Source of the DNA: Hygrocybe punicea
Lineage: Eukaryota; Basidiomycota; Agaricomycetes; Agaricales; Hygrophoraceae
Assembly (NCBI GenBank): GCA_963556145.1
Contig: OY744468.1
Coordinates: 806,001 to 870,000, forward strand
Length of the DNA: 64,000 bases
Reading direction: 5' to 3'
Position 1 is the stretch's first letter. Every line of letters starts with the position of its first letter. The notes beneath the pieces were generated by a model, which had not been told where the DNA came from, did no database searches, and saw only the letters and a program-made list of their open reading frames with translations. Both the position numbers and the translations under genes were made by a program. Positions 12,384 to 23,994 of the stretch are shown here, piece by piece.

Positions 12384-13084
12384 AAAGAAAATAAAGTATG
12401 TAAGCATTGGTTGCATGAAATGACTGCTGAAATAGTACTAAAAAACGTTCGTTGAAAAATGTGTTTTGCAATATAGTTATCACGAGGGGAAAGTATCTAG
12501 GTTTGGGTAAACATTCTGAGTATTAATATATAGTCAAATACCAGTCACCTGATGATGGTTGAAGAACAAGGAACAAAAGCAACACCAATTTAGGAAAAAT
12601 CGATAATTATTTCATAACTCGATAGTAATATAATTATCTAAACCTGATTTGCTAACCTGCCTTGATATGTAGATATGATCTTCGTAAATTTTGTAATAAT
12701 CATAGGTGTTCTATAATGTCAATAAGATATGATAGTATTAATATTATTATGGTCTACCATCTGAGCAATTGTGGTGAGTGAATTGACATGTTTACCATTC
12801 CAGAACTTCATGATATATCAGATTAAGGTGTAAATTGAGTAAATGAATATTTACCACATACACCACTACTTGAATTGTGTTTTGTAGCGAAAACCATGAA
12901 CATCCATCACCCATATCAACCAAGACTAATATTAATGTTGTTTCAAAAGTGAGTGATGGGCCTTGCAAATATTAATAAATATCCTACTACCTAAATCCCA
13001 TTACATAGCTTATTAAACCCATGTCAAGTAGGTATTGGCACAAAGGTTACAGAGACTGTTATGTACCATCATCCCACAATGACA
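12384..13084. other. AT-rich spacer, no gene seen
   Basis: No open frame with family resemblance and no clear repeat. It separates cargo gene 3 from the satellite block. Confidence 0.5.
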
Positions 13085-13830
13085 CAAAGTTATTATAGCT
13101 TGTCGAACAGTTGTTGAACAGGTCGAACACTGTTCGACAAGTACTTAGGCAACTATACAATTACTCATAAAATGGAGTATTGCGTACGTTTCATGCTAAA
13201 TGACTTGGAGAATGCCTGTCAAATTGTTATTGCTCAGTATGCAGCACCATCAACACCATTTTTACCTGACATCATCTCCCAGTCTATGACATTCCCTCCA
13301 ACATGGATTTAGAGCAGTGACATTTTCATTAAAATTGTTATGGCTTATCGAACAGTTGTCGAACAGGCTGAACACTGTTCGACAAGTACTTGGCAAGCCA
13401 CACAAGTTCTTATGAAATGTAGTATTGCATAATTTCCATGCTAAATGGCTTGGCACATACCTGTCAAATTGTTATTACTCTGCATACAGCACCATCAACG
13501 CCAGTGTTACCTGACATCATCTCACAGTCTGTGACAATCTCTGCTGCATGAGCTTAGAACAATGACATTTTTATCAAAATTGTTATGGCTTGTCGAACAA
13601 TTGTCGAACAGAGCGAACACTGTTCGAAAACACTTGATACGTTATACAAATACTTATAAAATGCATACTTCATGGCTGAGTATATGCCAGTCGACTGGTT
13701 ATGGCTCAATATGCAGTACCATCGACGCAATTGTTCCCTGACATCATCTCCCAGTCTGTTATGATTTGTCAAACATTTCTTGAACAGGCCTGTTCGACAA
13801 GTACCCCATAAGCCATACAAATGCTGATAA
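13085..13830. repeat. ~245-bp minisatellite, three to four units
   Basis: Core units with CTTGTCGAACAgttgtcGAACAGGC...TGTTCGACAAGTAC occur near 13097, 13342, 13587 and, degraded, 13755. The period is about 245 bp. Each unit also carries CAAATTGTTATTGCTCA and CCTGACATCATCTCCCAGTC. It is the same family as the units at 6.0-6.3 kb. Confidence 0.8.
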
Positions 13831-14162
13831 AATATACTATTGCGTAAATCTCATGCTACATAGTTTGGCAGATACTTATTAAATAGATCTTCCACATTAA
13901 ACATTACTATTGCCACAATTGTTTCACAACTTAGTATTTCACCAAATACCATCACTACATTATACACTACTGATACCAAAATATTCTCAACATGTAAAAT
14001 TTTTTGCAAATTTATATGGAACTGATTTTAATTTTTGTGGCTAGTTTCAGAAGCTGGAAAATTCATTCAAATTACATGCTTCAGATTTATTTTGTTTGTT
14101 TGCAAAATCTTTGACAGCTTACTATATACCTATGTTTCATAAGTCATTCAATGTTTTTAACA

Positions 14163-15095
14163 GTGAAGGGCAAGGGAATGGGCAAAAATAAGGTACAAGC
14201 CACGTCCGACCAAAAACAAAAAGGTCGTACAACAGGTACACATTACCAATTTTGATATGATAATATTTATTTTTCCCAGCTGACCCAATGGAAGACGGAA
14301 AAACCAAGATGAAACCGAAACCAAAATCTAGTAAGTGGCATGTCTTTTTCTATTATCTAGCCACTTAGATCTGACTTTGATCATCATAAAACATGTGGCA
14401 AAATCAAAAGCTATAGTGCATGATGGGGTTGAGCAATTGAATAACACATAACAATTACTTCTCACCACATTCACACATACAGGAAATTCTAATGGGGCAG
14501 ATCGATACCAACTCCGCCTAGTTGAAAAAGAAAACATTCCATGACTCAGTTAGGTAAGGAACAATTTGAACCAATTTTATCTGCTAAATTATAGACAGTC
14601 ACTGTTGAAGTCCCAAAAATCTCCAAAAATATAATCACTGAAAATCAACGTCAAAGGCCTTGATACCAGACATCGACCATTGGATTCAAATAATAAGACT
14701 GACAACATTAATATTTAGGATTTGATCCATGACTACCAGAAAATGTCTCCAAGTGTTAGTATTGTTGCTGAAACGAAAAGGCGAAAATTAAACAAGGTGT
14801 CAAATATATTGAACCTGGACATCAAAATGGAGGATCCACACCAACAGGCAAAAAAGTAGAAGAGTTATCTCCACTGGTACATTGTTCAGCATTTTGTTAT
14901 TAAACACATTATTAATAAAAATTTATGTAGCTGATCTGACAACACATGCATCATCATGCCACACATCGTTGAACCCTACAGAGCCAGGTATCTTGTCTAT
15001 GAAAATGGACTGGAACAATATTATTTCACTTCAAATTCAAACTTTGGCAACTCCTCAAGTACTATCCAAGGATCCATCTACCAAGGCATCATGAT
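14163..15095 (+). pseudogene. Cargo gene 4, first copy, 3' exons only
   Basis: Short lysine-rich exons (KGKGMGKNK, EDGKTKMKPKPKS) and a final exon reading THASSCHTSLNPTEPGILSM and MDWNNI correspond to the 3' half of gene 4 at 44640-45645, including the C-terminal (N/S)TRASSRH-like and MDVDW-like text. The N-terminal exon present in the second copy (44176-44590) is not found here. Decayed relic. Confidence 0.5.
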
Positions 15096-15826
15096 CAAAA
15101 TTAGATCCTGAACTGTAATTCATGGGAAGTCCATCGTTTATTTATATTAAACTAACATTCCTGTGACATCAGTATTTAGTTGCTGGTTAACGTTTTGATT
15201 GCGGAGTCTTTTGTGTTACCAAATCTTGATACTGTTTGTTTTGTTTGTGTATTTCATATTTTCAAATGATTGATTGCATATTGGAAATTTTATGTGGCTA
15301 ACATAGTAAGAGAGATTGACAATATCAACCGTTGACTTTAGTGGAGTTATTACGTTAGTAACATAAACATGATATATTATTAACTATTTGCAGTTTCAGG
15401 TTCTTGTACATTATTAATTATAATAACGGGAAAACCTCATGTATAGGACACACCATGACATATACTAATTTGTCGGCTTTATGGGTCATCACGCACATTT
15501 ACATGGCTTGTGGAAAAAATTACAAACAAACAATATCATATAATCAAATTCTTTACATTAATTTGTATTCATGATTCAAAATTGTATTTCTAATTGTATT
15601 TAAATTTGTTCTGGTTCTTTGATGGGAATATTCATGATGGTTGCAGAAATGTTGACCAGCACAAGTTGCACAACTAACATTTTTACATTCTACCACATCA
15701 ACGAAAAATATCAAATTTTGAAGAAATTTGTAAATCCAGAAAAGAAATTTATTTCAAACAATTACAACTTGCAAATTTGTTGACATGGTTGTATTTTCAA
15801 GATGTTATATAAATAGTATTGTTTTG
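15096..15826. other. AT-rich spacer, no gene seen
   Basis: I found no gene or repeat that I can support. It lies between the gene 4 relic and the Helitron 3' end. Confidence 0.5.
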
Positions 15827-15960
15827 TATTGATAAAGAAGAAATATCAGTGGTAATAATTTTGCAGTGTTCATATATACTCAGGATGAATAACTGATTTT
15901 CTCATTGCCAAAGGGGGACGAGTAACTTGCCATGCAAAGCAATGGCCCACACCCCACTAG
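15827..15960 (+). mobile_element. Helitron 3' end (element G), with last codons of the USP region
   Basis: 15827-15900 is a decayed match to the last ~25 codons and stop region of the Helitron protein (compare 52050-52130). It is followed by the conserved terminus GGACGAGTAAC, then a hairpin GCCATGC-AAA-GCAATGGC about 14 bases before the end, then CCCCACTAG ending at 15960 and a flanking T. The same terminus closes elements at 52193, 17075 (minus) and 56508 (minus). The 5' end of this element is not in the window, or not recognisable. Confidence 0.8.
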
Positions 15961-16965
15961 TACCTTCAGACTTCAACCACAGACCATACGACTTCCCAAT
16001 ACAGTGAATCGACCCCTATTGTGTATTGTTCACATGACATCGCTTCAATGCAGCACCCGATGTCTTATTCCCACAGCTTGTCAACTGTGCCATGACTCGA
16101 AACCTGGACCCACATTCATTTATCCTTTTCCATCCATAACCTTGATACCTCCCACACTCGTTTACAACAATACCTTTTCTTGGACAAATACCGACATCAG
16201 GTGAACTGCATTGTTCCACAGGCAGGACAAGACATTGCCCCTCGATATGTCATTGACACAGACATTGTTATCCGGTACAGCTTATACTGTTCACATGTCT
16301 GACCTCGACTAGCCCACTGTCCTAGTTGGTTTTTCCTCCATACATTCCTTTGTTTTCTTTCACACCAACCTTGCCGCTATATCCACACTACCTCAAGACA
16401 CTCTCTTCACCAATCCAACACTGGACGATACCCCTCTTCGACCCGACTGTGCATTGCACTTGCCAGACTTGCCTGTTGCAGCAAGTATAGATCCCGAAGT
16501 GGCAATTCTGCATGTCACATGATCCAATGACAAATCATCCGAGTCATCTGGACCTCTTCTATCCTCAATGACACCCGGGTCTCCAGTTGGATCGTGAGAA
16601 CATCGACATGAGGACGCCTCATGTCTGTCTCATGGTGAACACATGGTATAGTTGGACATGTTGTAGCTTCATGGTTGCATTTCTATTTACCTCCCCTCAA
16701 GACCAGTCACTATATATACTGTTCTTGTGGTTGGTTCGGACTTTTTTTTCTTTCTTTTCCTTATGTTTAGTCTGGTTCTTGGGGCAGACTCATCTTGTTT
16801 TGGGTAACCCACACGGCTCGCAATGACATTAGATCTTGACCCCCGCTTCTTAGCAGTGTTGTCTTAGCTATAAGCAACAATGAAAACTGCTGATCTCTCC
16901 TCTGGAATCTGCCTCCTAGTTAATTTGATTGTTGCCGGAGCCCGCTGCAAAAGCGATCCGTAACA
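15961..16965. other. Unassigned repetitive-looking segment, possible LTR fragment
   Basis: No convincing coding frame. The right end is sharp: the Helitron reading frame at 16966-17074 (minus) stops matching at exactly this point. On the plus strand the segment ends CCGTAACA, and a TATATATA box lies near 16710. An LTR (TG...CA) inserted into the Helitron gene would fit, but I find no matching left end or target duplication, so this is only a possibility. Confidence 0.3.
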
Positions 16966-17074
16966 TGTACTGTCTTTAATCTGTTCCTGATTGAATGCAA
17001 TCAGTGGGAAATAGGGATTGGTTTGAAATATTTTGTCATGGTACATCAGAAGATTCCTTTTATGCATCATATCA
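16966..17074 (-). pseudogene. Helitron protein fragment (copy E, distal piece)
   Basis: Encodes DMMHKRNLLMYHDKIFQTNP and PYFPLIAFNQEQIKDST on the minus strand. This is the direct continuation of the fragment at 18859-19316, which ends ...SSIDKDVLSIS. The two are separated by the nested Helitron at 17075-18858. In copies B and C these residues are contiguous. Confidence 0.85.
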
Positions 17075-18858
17075 CTAGTGGGGTGTGGGCCATTGCTTTG
17101 CATGGCAGGTTACTCGTCCATTTTTAGTAATGAGAGTATACAAATAATACAGTATTATTACCCTTCTATGATAATAAATATTTGCGAAGCTATTGATATT
17201 TCCTTTATTATTACATACTGATGCTCATCAGATACCATTCTGATACCATACTACAATGATATTAATTGATTATATCCTGTTCCTTCCAATTTGTCATGAC
17301 CCAATATCAGATCCAAAATTGACATCTTTCATATCAAGCTTGCAGTGTTCAAGTTGGCAGATATATAACTAACTACCTTACTACTTTATTATTAGTCATA
17401 GTTACTCTGAAGATTTTACAGTATATCCGGAAATGCTAAGTATCTGAATTATTTGTCAGGTCAGGAACAACCTCCTGTGAGTACTGTAGAAATAATCCCA
17501 TGTACAGTGATACCAATTGCACTGCTATTGGAATCACTTTGATAAGATTGCTGGTTTTGATGAGTACCAGAATCAACAATATGACTGGTTCAGCTTGTGT
17601 ACACTGGCAATGCTGCAGATTAAATGAAGCTGGGAAATTGGTGAGGCAATGTTCTTGTCAAATAGTTTGATGAGTATTGGACACCTGAACCATTTCCAGC
17701 ACACATGATCAAGATAGGTGTGGCATGCATGCATGGAATTTATGGAACAGACAGTGTCTATTGCACTGCAATGCTGCATACTGTGCCTGAGTCACTGGCC
17801 CAATGATTTGCTGAAAACCATTCAGCCTATTGTACCTGTATTGAGAATGTATTAAGTATGATGTGCATTGCAAGGTTATATAGCAATAGTACAGACCCAT
17901 CCAATATACAGGTCATACTACTGTTTATACAATCGCATTGCCCAGCATTGAAGCTAGAAGACCACATTATACCTGGGAGGCTTGCTGAATGCTTTGTGAT
18001 ACATTGTTCTACCTGTTCAATGAGTAAGCACTGCTTGTATTGTTAATGATTTCAAAGTGCATATTAAATATTGCTACATCACAGACACATCCAATGTGCT
18101 GTTCATACAGTGGTTTGTGCATTGGGAATGTCTCAGATGAAAACTGGAACACCTACCAAACACTTACCGAACACCTTTGGACCTGTGTGACAAATAGTCA
18201 GATACATCCAATACGTTGTTCGTACTGATGTTTGTGCAAGGGAACTGCCCAAGATTAAGGCTGGGACACCTACCGAACACTTACCGAACACTTACTGAAC
18301 ATGTTCGATGTGTTCGGTGCAGTATATCTAGTCACCCTGGTTTACTGACATGCACCAAACATGTCCACCAAAAATACTGTACAGATGTTTGTGCAAGGCT
18401 GGAAAACCTACTGAACACTCACCAAACACCTCTGGACCTGTGTGACAGGTGTACAATGAACACTGTTCGACCTCTTTTCATTATCAACAATTCGAATACA
18501 CACAGTAGATATAGCTACATGACAGATACCTTTGACATATTGTTCATTCATACATAGTACATTGCATTACCAATGTGATTATCATAAGAAACTGATTGCA
18601 ATTGCAATACCAAAATGATATAACACTACCCATTTCCACATTGGCTGCTGTGATCCGGCTGCCTTATTGTTCTTGCTGATTGGGACAACAAATTCTCACA
18701 CTCAACTCCGCCCAGTCACACGGTTTCATAATTATTCCCAGGGCTTCAAAATTGTTCCCACAGTTTCACAAAATTGTTCCCACAGCTCGGCAAATTAGAG
18801 TCTGACCCTGAGTTTGAGAATCCACCATATAGAACGATTCCCTTATAGGGACTCATAA
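17075..18858 (-). mobile_element. Nested non-autonomous Helitron F (1,784 bp)
   Basis: Minus-strand element. The 5' end at 18858 reads TTATGAGTCCCTATAAGGG, in which TCCCT-ATA-AGGGA is a perfect small hairpin. The 3' end at 17075 carries the conserved hairpin and CCCCACTAG. Removing it joins ...GCATCAG to TGATATG..., exactly the contiguous sequence of copies B and C, with no target duplication. This is the expected signature of Helitron insertion. The inside has ~250 bp of conserved 5' subterminal sequence, decayed repeats of the ~169-bp family (18.0-18.5 kb), and near 17130-17215 a relic of the last codons of the Helitron protein. It has no transposase and so was mobilised in trans. Confidence 0.85.
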
Positions 18859-19771
18859 CTGATGCTTAAAACATCTTTGTCAATGCTGCTGATACCGCCC
18901 AAGCCATATGGAAAGAGGCAAGGAAACATCATAGGATATAACTGAGGATTATTGAAGAAGGAGTCTGGATTTCTAGCATGGCTTATAGCAAGAACACCAC
19001 CATGGTCATCTATCAAGTGCTTTGTCACTCTAGCTATCAATGCTTTTGGACTTGTAATATCTAGATTATCACCAGTTGCTCCACTCACAACAAAAGGACA
19101 AGGCCCATCTTCCACACCATCTTCCTCTTCATTGTCAAATGCACTAGTAGCTTCTGGTTCCTTATTTGTGTCTGCTGGTCGATATGCAACCACAACAGGG
19201 ATTCCATGTTCTGGATATTGTTCTAAATATTCATAGGAGATGTCTAAATCATAGTAGTCTATGTGATTTAATTTAAGCCATTCTAAAGCTGCAGAAACTC
19301 GCTTCCTGCGAACCAATAAAGGTGTTCACTCCATGTCTTCTGAAGTTGGTCTAGCAGGACCAGTAAAAATGAAGGCTAGTACTTCATCAAGTTCTTTAAC
19401 CGGTGGAGGTAATCGTTGATATATCTTTGGGGTTGGGTTTTGAAATATGATGGCATTTGCTTTCATTTTATGCATTCTGGATGACACATGCACAATGCAT
19501 TTATTGTGATGCACACAGGCAATCAAAAGTTGTTCAGCAAATGTTATTTTTCAAAGTTGTGCAGGAATTGTGCCTATCCAAAGGCCATTTGCTAAAGCAT
19601 ATTTGGGAGTTTGACCTTTGTTCAGGCTGACCAAACATGGCTTGCATATCCATTTACATGTGTCATCTAGTACTCGACCTTTAATATCCTCTATTGGATC
19701 AGAACAATGATATCGTTCATGTCTTGTGATTCCCATATGTACTCTGAATAATATTTTTAGATTGACTTTTG
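18859..19771 (-). pseudogene. Helitron protein fragment (copy E, DUF6570/Helitron_N part)
   Basis: Minus-strand frames encode GITRHERYHCSDPIEDIKG, then CKWICKPC, PKYALANGLWIGTIPAQ, then stop, then MHKMKANAIIFQNPTPKIYQ, GPARPTSEDME, then TGA, then RKRVSAALEWLKLNHIDYYD and MMFPCLFPYGLGG. These match the DUF6570-like and early Helitron_like_N regions of copy B. The TGA after DME is shared with copy C, whereas B has CGA. The upstream edge at 19771 abuts the giant Helitron. The missing upstream half is found, base-contiguous, at 52194 and beyond. Confidence 0.85.
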
Positions 19772-20010
19772 TTATGAGTCCCTATAAGGGAATCGTTCTA
19801 TACGGTGGATTCTCAAACTCAGGGTCACACTCTAATTTGCCAAGCCATGGAAACAATTTTGTGAAACTGTGGGAACAATTTTGAAGCCCTGGGAATAATT
19901 ATGAAACCGTGTGACTGGGCAGAGCTGACTGTGAGAATTTGTTCTCCCAATCAGAAAGAACAATAATGCAGCTGGATCACAGGTTCCAAATTGGGAATAA
20001 GTAATACTAC
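19772..20010 (+). repeat. Helitron 5' subterminal conserved block
   Basis: About 240 bp downstream of the 5' terminus is shared with 18858-18610 (minus), 20754-20990 (plus), 54073-54230 (plus) and 55130-54890 (minus). Shared words include GGAACAATTTTG, GAAGCCCTGGGAATA and AAACCGTGTGACT, with the terminal TCCCTATAAGGGA hairpin. It probably contains the Rep recognition region (inference). Confidence 0.75.
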
Positions 20011-20318
20011 AGGTTAACATCAGTGGAAGGCAATGAAGATTGCTCTGTGACAGGTTCAACCAGTCTCCCAGCTGTATTCTGAGGAAGTGCCAGTGTAATT
20101 GACAACCATATATGAAATGTGTCTACAAATACATATATTGTGCAATAGGGATTAGAAGTCTTTGCAGGAGGAACATCGAACACTGGCAAGACAGGGTGGA
20201 CAGTGTTCAACAAGCTGTTTGACAAGTGTTCAAACTTCAATCTTAAGCATTACAATTGCATAAATAAAGGTACGTACAGATGATGAGGTGTAGCTATATT
20301 TACAATGTACATTGAGTT

Positions 20319-20753
20319 TAGTAATGATGCACTAGTCGAACACCTGTCGAACAGGCCGAACAGTGTTCGACAAGCCATGCTACAAGTGTCCAAGCTTCCA
20401 TTTGAAGCATTACAATTGTATAAATCATGATACGTACTCTATCTACATTATATGAGGTGTAGCAAGATTTACAATGCGCATTGAGTTTATTAATGATGCA
20501 CGAGTCAAACACCTGTCGAACATGCCGAACAGTGTTCGACAAGCCATGCTACAAGCGTCCAAGCTTCAATTTGAAGCATTACAATTGCATAAATAAAGTT
20601 ATGTACACTATATGAGGTGTGGCGAGATTTAAAATGCGCATTGAGTTTATTAATGATGCACTAGTTGAACACCTGTCAAACAGGCCAAACAGTGTTCGAC
20701 AAGCCATGCTACAAGTGTCCAAGCCTCCATTTGAAGCATTACAATTGCATAAA
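20319..20753. repeat. ~165-bp repeat array, three units
   Basis: Units near 20341, 20510 and 20670 (period 160-169 bp) share ACACCTGTCGAACAGGCCGAACAGTGTTCGACAAGCCATGCTACAAG in diverged form, together with GATTTACAATGCGCATTGAG. The unit core is the same palindrome found in the 240-bp families. Confidence 0.8.
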
Positions 20754-20990
20754 TTACAAGTCCCTATAAGGGAATCGTTCATACGGTGGATTTTTCAACT
20801 CAATTTGCCAAGCCGTGGGAACAATTTTTGCAAACTGTGGGAACAATTTTGAAGCCCTGGGAATAGTTTTGAAACCGTGTGACTGCTGACTTTGTAACTG
20901 TGAGAATTTGGTGTCCCAATAAGCAAGAACAATAAGGCAGCTTGATCACAGGTTCCCAGATCACAGTTGCCAATTTTGGAATAGGTAGTG
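20754..20990 (+). repeat. Second Helitron 5' terminus inside the giant element
   Basis: TTACAAGTCCCTATAAGGG begins at 20754 after an A, followed by the conserved ~240-bp subterminal block. It lies in the same orientation as the 19772 terminus. It may mark an inner Helitron sharing the 52193 end, or a partial duplication. Confidence 0.7.
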
Positions 20991-21299
20991 TTGCAACGTC
21001 TTTGCTTGACAGCTTTATTGACATAACAGACTGCATTGGTAGTGTAATGTGCACCTTTTGAAATATAGATGAGGTGAATGGGCTGAACAGTGTTCAGTGT
21101 ACAATGAGTCTCCTGGGTATATTTTCTGTGTGGTAGACACAGGATGAACCATATGTGAAATGTGTGTCTGCAGATACATATATTTTGCTGGATGCATTGG
21201 AATTATGTGTGTGCACCTTGAATCCGAGGCATTGATTTTGCCAAAACAATTGTAAGAACAATGTATTCGGTGTATCTGTGATATAGCTACAAGTACAAT

Positions 21300-21960
21300 G
21301 TGTATTAGAATTATTAATAATGCAAGCAGTGGGTACTTGTCGAACAGGCTGAACAGTGTTTGACAAGTGTTCGGCCAGTGTCCCAGTTTCAATCTGCAGC
21401 ATTGCCTTGTCACAAACAATTGTACGAACATTGTATTCAATGTATCTGTGATGTAGCTACAAGTACAATGAGTATTAGAATTACTAACAATTCAAGCAGT
21501 GGGTACTTGTCAAACAGGTCAAACACTGTTTGACAAGTGTTCGGCAGGTGTCCCAGCTTTGATCCGGGGCATTGTCCTCGCAGAAACAATTGTATAAGCA
21601 ACATACTGGATGTATCTGTGATGTAGCTACATGTACTATGTGCATTAGAATTATTAATAATGCAATAGAGAATACTTGTCGAACAGGCCGAACACTGTTC
21701 GACAAGTGTTTGGCAGCTGTCTCAGGATTACCCTGCAGCATTGCATTTGCAGAAACAATTGTACAAACAATATACTGGATGTATCTGTGATGTAGCAAGA
21801 TTTAATATGTGCATTGGAATTGTTGATAATGCAAACAGTGAATAATTGTGTGAACAGGCCAGTTCTAACACCGTTTGATAAGCATTCGACAGATGTCCCA
21901 GCATGAATCTGCAGCATTGCCCTTGCACAAACCATTGTATAAACAACATATCAAAATTCT
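21300..21960. repeat. 169-bp repeat array, four units
   Basis: Palindrome-bearing units start near 21338, 21507, 21676 and 21845, which is a regular 169-bp period. The inter-core text GATGTAGCTACA.GTACAATGTG, ATTAGAATTATTAATAATGCA and CAGCATTGCC.T.GCA.AAACAATTGTA recurs. Related decayed units lie inside nested element F. Confidence 0.85.
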
Positions 21961-22197
21961 TTGCGATGTATTAAAATTTAATGTGTGCTTTGAATATATT
22001 AATAATGCAAACAGGAAACTGATGAGGACTTTATATGATTAAATAATACTCAGATATCTAGTCACTTGTTGAAACCATTTGTGTTGTTATTTCACTTGTG
22101 AACGTATTGCAGAAAATAATATCATATAAAATTGGTATTCATGGATTATGATGTGTGATTGCAAACATGTGAGTGTACAACGTAATGATAATGGATG

Positions 22198-23373
22198 TTA
22201 ATCGGTTTCATTCATCCTGAGGTTTGTCAAACGTCTTTGGGTTTCTATGACATCTTCACCATCGTCTGTCAACTGGACATAACCCACATTACGTTTGATA
22301 TTAATCCTGGTCATTGTATTGAGAGCAGGATGAGGTGCCTTCATTCGACCTATCGTCGCATTCTGGATGTATATTAGTTATTATTCATTGAATTATTAGA
22401 TATGTCTGGTACCTCGGTAAACTTGCTGTTGACCAGCGCTAATGAGCACAGATTGAGTATCATCTTAAATTTGTCGTTCTTGACTGAAACCGCCGATACT
22501 GTCATCTGGACTTCTACAATGTCACCAATCCTGAAGCAAGTCGGACTGGCAGGTACAAAGCTGTCATCTATATCATTATCAATGGTCAAACTATTGTTGT
22601 GCTGAGCACTCACCAATGCTGGCCTCCATCTGATGTTAACTTGAAATAAAGGACCTCATTATCCGTCCCATGGAAGTATCGAGTATTGCTCATGGATGAC
22701 AGGATACCTTTGGGATCGACGTTGTGTTCGAATGGAATATGGTATGAAACATTGTCATGTCAGCGATCGGTGAAGTATCGGGTGCTAATAGATAATGCAG
22801 TGTATTCGATATAGGTGGATGACGTGAAGTCCAGCATTGCATGTTCTGGGAAAGTACGGGCCAGTTTCTGATGTAAGATGCGGAGGTTGTCAAGGTACGA
22901 TTCGAACAGTGGTATGTTGAGACCTGTGATAAGGATGCTCTGACAAAGAAATGGTGTTTGATGTTCGGGTGGTCTGGAAAATATATGTATATCAATTGTT
23001 TATGATTTATGTGATGGAACAATATACCTGCTGGTGATTGGTGGTAGGTCTTTGGCCACCAATATCACCTGTAAGCTTAAGACAAGTTCTTCATGCTCGG
23101 TGGTATCAGTACTTGGCCATGTAAGTTTCCAGCAATTTGGTAAGTCATTATGAACTACATTGATATTCGAAATCTGCAAATGTAATGAAACACAGCATAC
23201 ATCGTAAAATTTGAACATACATTTGTAGCATTGGCGAGTTGACTGTCATCATTGTCCATCTGTGTCGATATGAGATTACTTAAATGTTCAGCTGTAAAGT
23301 AGAGTTGAATGTATGAATGCCTTCAGTGGTATATGGACTGACATGCACTTTTGAAATCATAATAGGTGTCCAT
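22198..23373 (-). pseudogene. Cargo gene 1, second copy (unknown conserved protein)
   Basis: The start codon is at 23373 (MDTYYDFK) and the stop at 22198-22200 (LRMNETD). Exons read: AEHLSNLISTQMDNDDSQLA; then ISNINVVHNDLPNCWKLTWP; then a long exon with PFLCQSILITGLNIPLFESY, YLDNLRILHQKLARTFPEHA, TALSISTRYFTDR, TGA, HDNVSYHIPFEHNVDPKG; then DDSFVPASPTCFRIGDIVEV; and finally NIKRNVGYVQLTDDGEDVIE. Introns are ~45-55 bp with GT..AG. The only obvious lesion is the TGA, at the same codon as in the first copy, so it predates the duplication or is read through or spliced around. I do not recognise a function. It is transcribed away from gene 2, from which it is separated by the TIR transposon. Confidence 0.65.
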
Positions 23374-23994
23374 TTGCAAAGTGGAAGTGGGATTTATAAT
23401 TCAAATGCAAATTTCGACTGTTTTATCATGAATCATTTTTGATCGTCATCGAGATTATGGCAGTGCATCATGTTCATCCTCCATGAACTTGTGATGTCTG
23501 TATGGTGATTGCATTCTTGTGTTGCAGATCTTCTCAATAGATTCTTATTGTTTTTCTCCATTTTATAGGACAGGATATACATCAACAGCTATCGTAATGC
23601 TTGACCTCCTTATTGTACAGCATTAAAAGGAAACCCCTATCCATTCAGAATGATTTGTTTCCGATGCAACTGTCAGTATAGTTGATCCGATGTTTGTATT
23701 TGTTTGGAAATGAGTATATATGTCACATAAATTTCTATTTCCGATTTGGCTGTGTTATGATCTTATGATTGGTTCCATGTGGTGACAGCTGTTCTACATT
23801 CCAAAATCCTAATTAGACTTAGTGTTTGATTATTCTCCATACCAGTAATCCATATCCATGTTGTTGGATGATGCTGAGAGTAACAGCTGGTCAATCATTG
23901 GTTCTATATCATGGGGAATGTCCCTGATTTTTTTCATTTTTATGGCGCTATGATCCTAATAGTTCTCCTTCAAACCATCAGCAGATGTCGTTTT
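23374..23994. other. Gene 1/gene 2 spacer, left part
   Basis: Homologous to 7597-8367. No gene. It ends in TTTT (23991-23994), the left target copy of the TIR transposon. The spacer resumes at 38674 with TTTT. Confidence 0.65.

Noticed and set aside
15961..16965. Solo LTR inserted into Helitron copy E
   Set aside because: The right edge is sharp and ends in ACA, but no left edge or target duplication could be found. Kept only as an unassigned segment.
17858..18557. Cys-rich small secreted proteins at 17.9-18.6 kb
   Set aside because: These frames are readings of decayed satellite units shared with 20-22 kb, not genes.
20319..21960. Regular short repeats as a CRISPR-like array
   Set aside because: The spacing is filled with conserved repeat text, not unique spacers. 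The units are 160-170 bp and the genome is eukaryotic.
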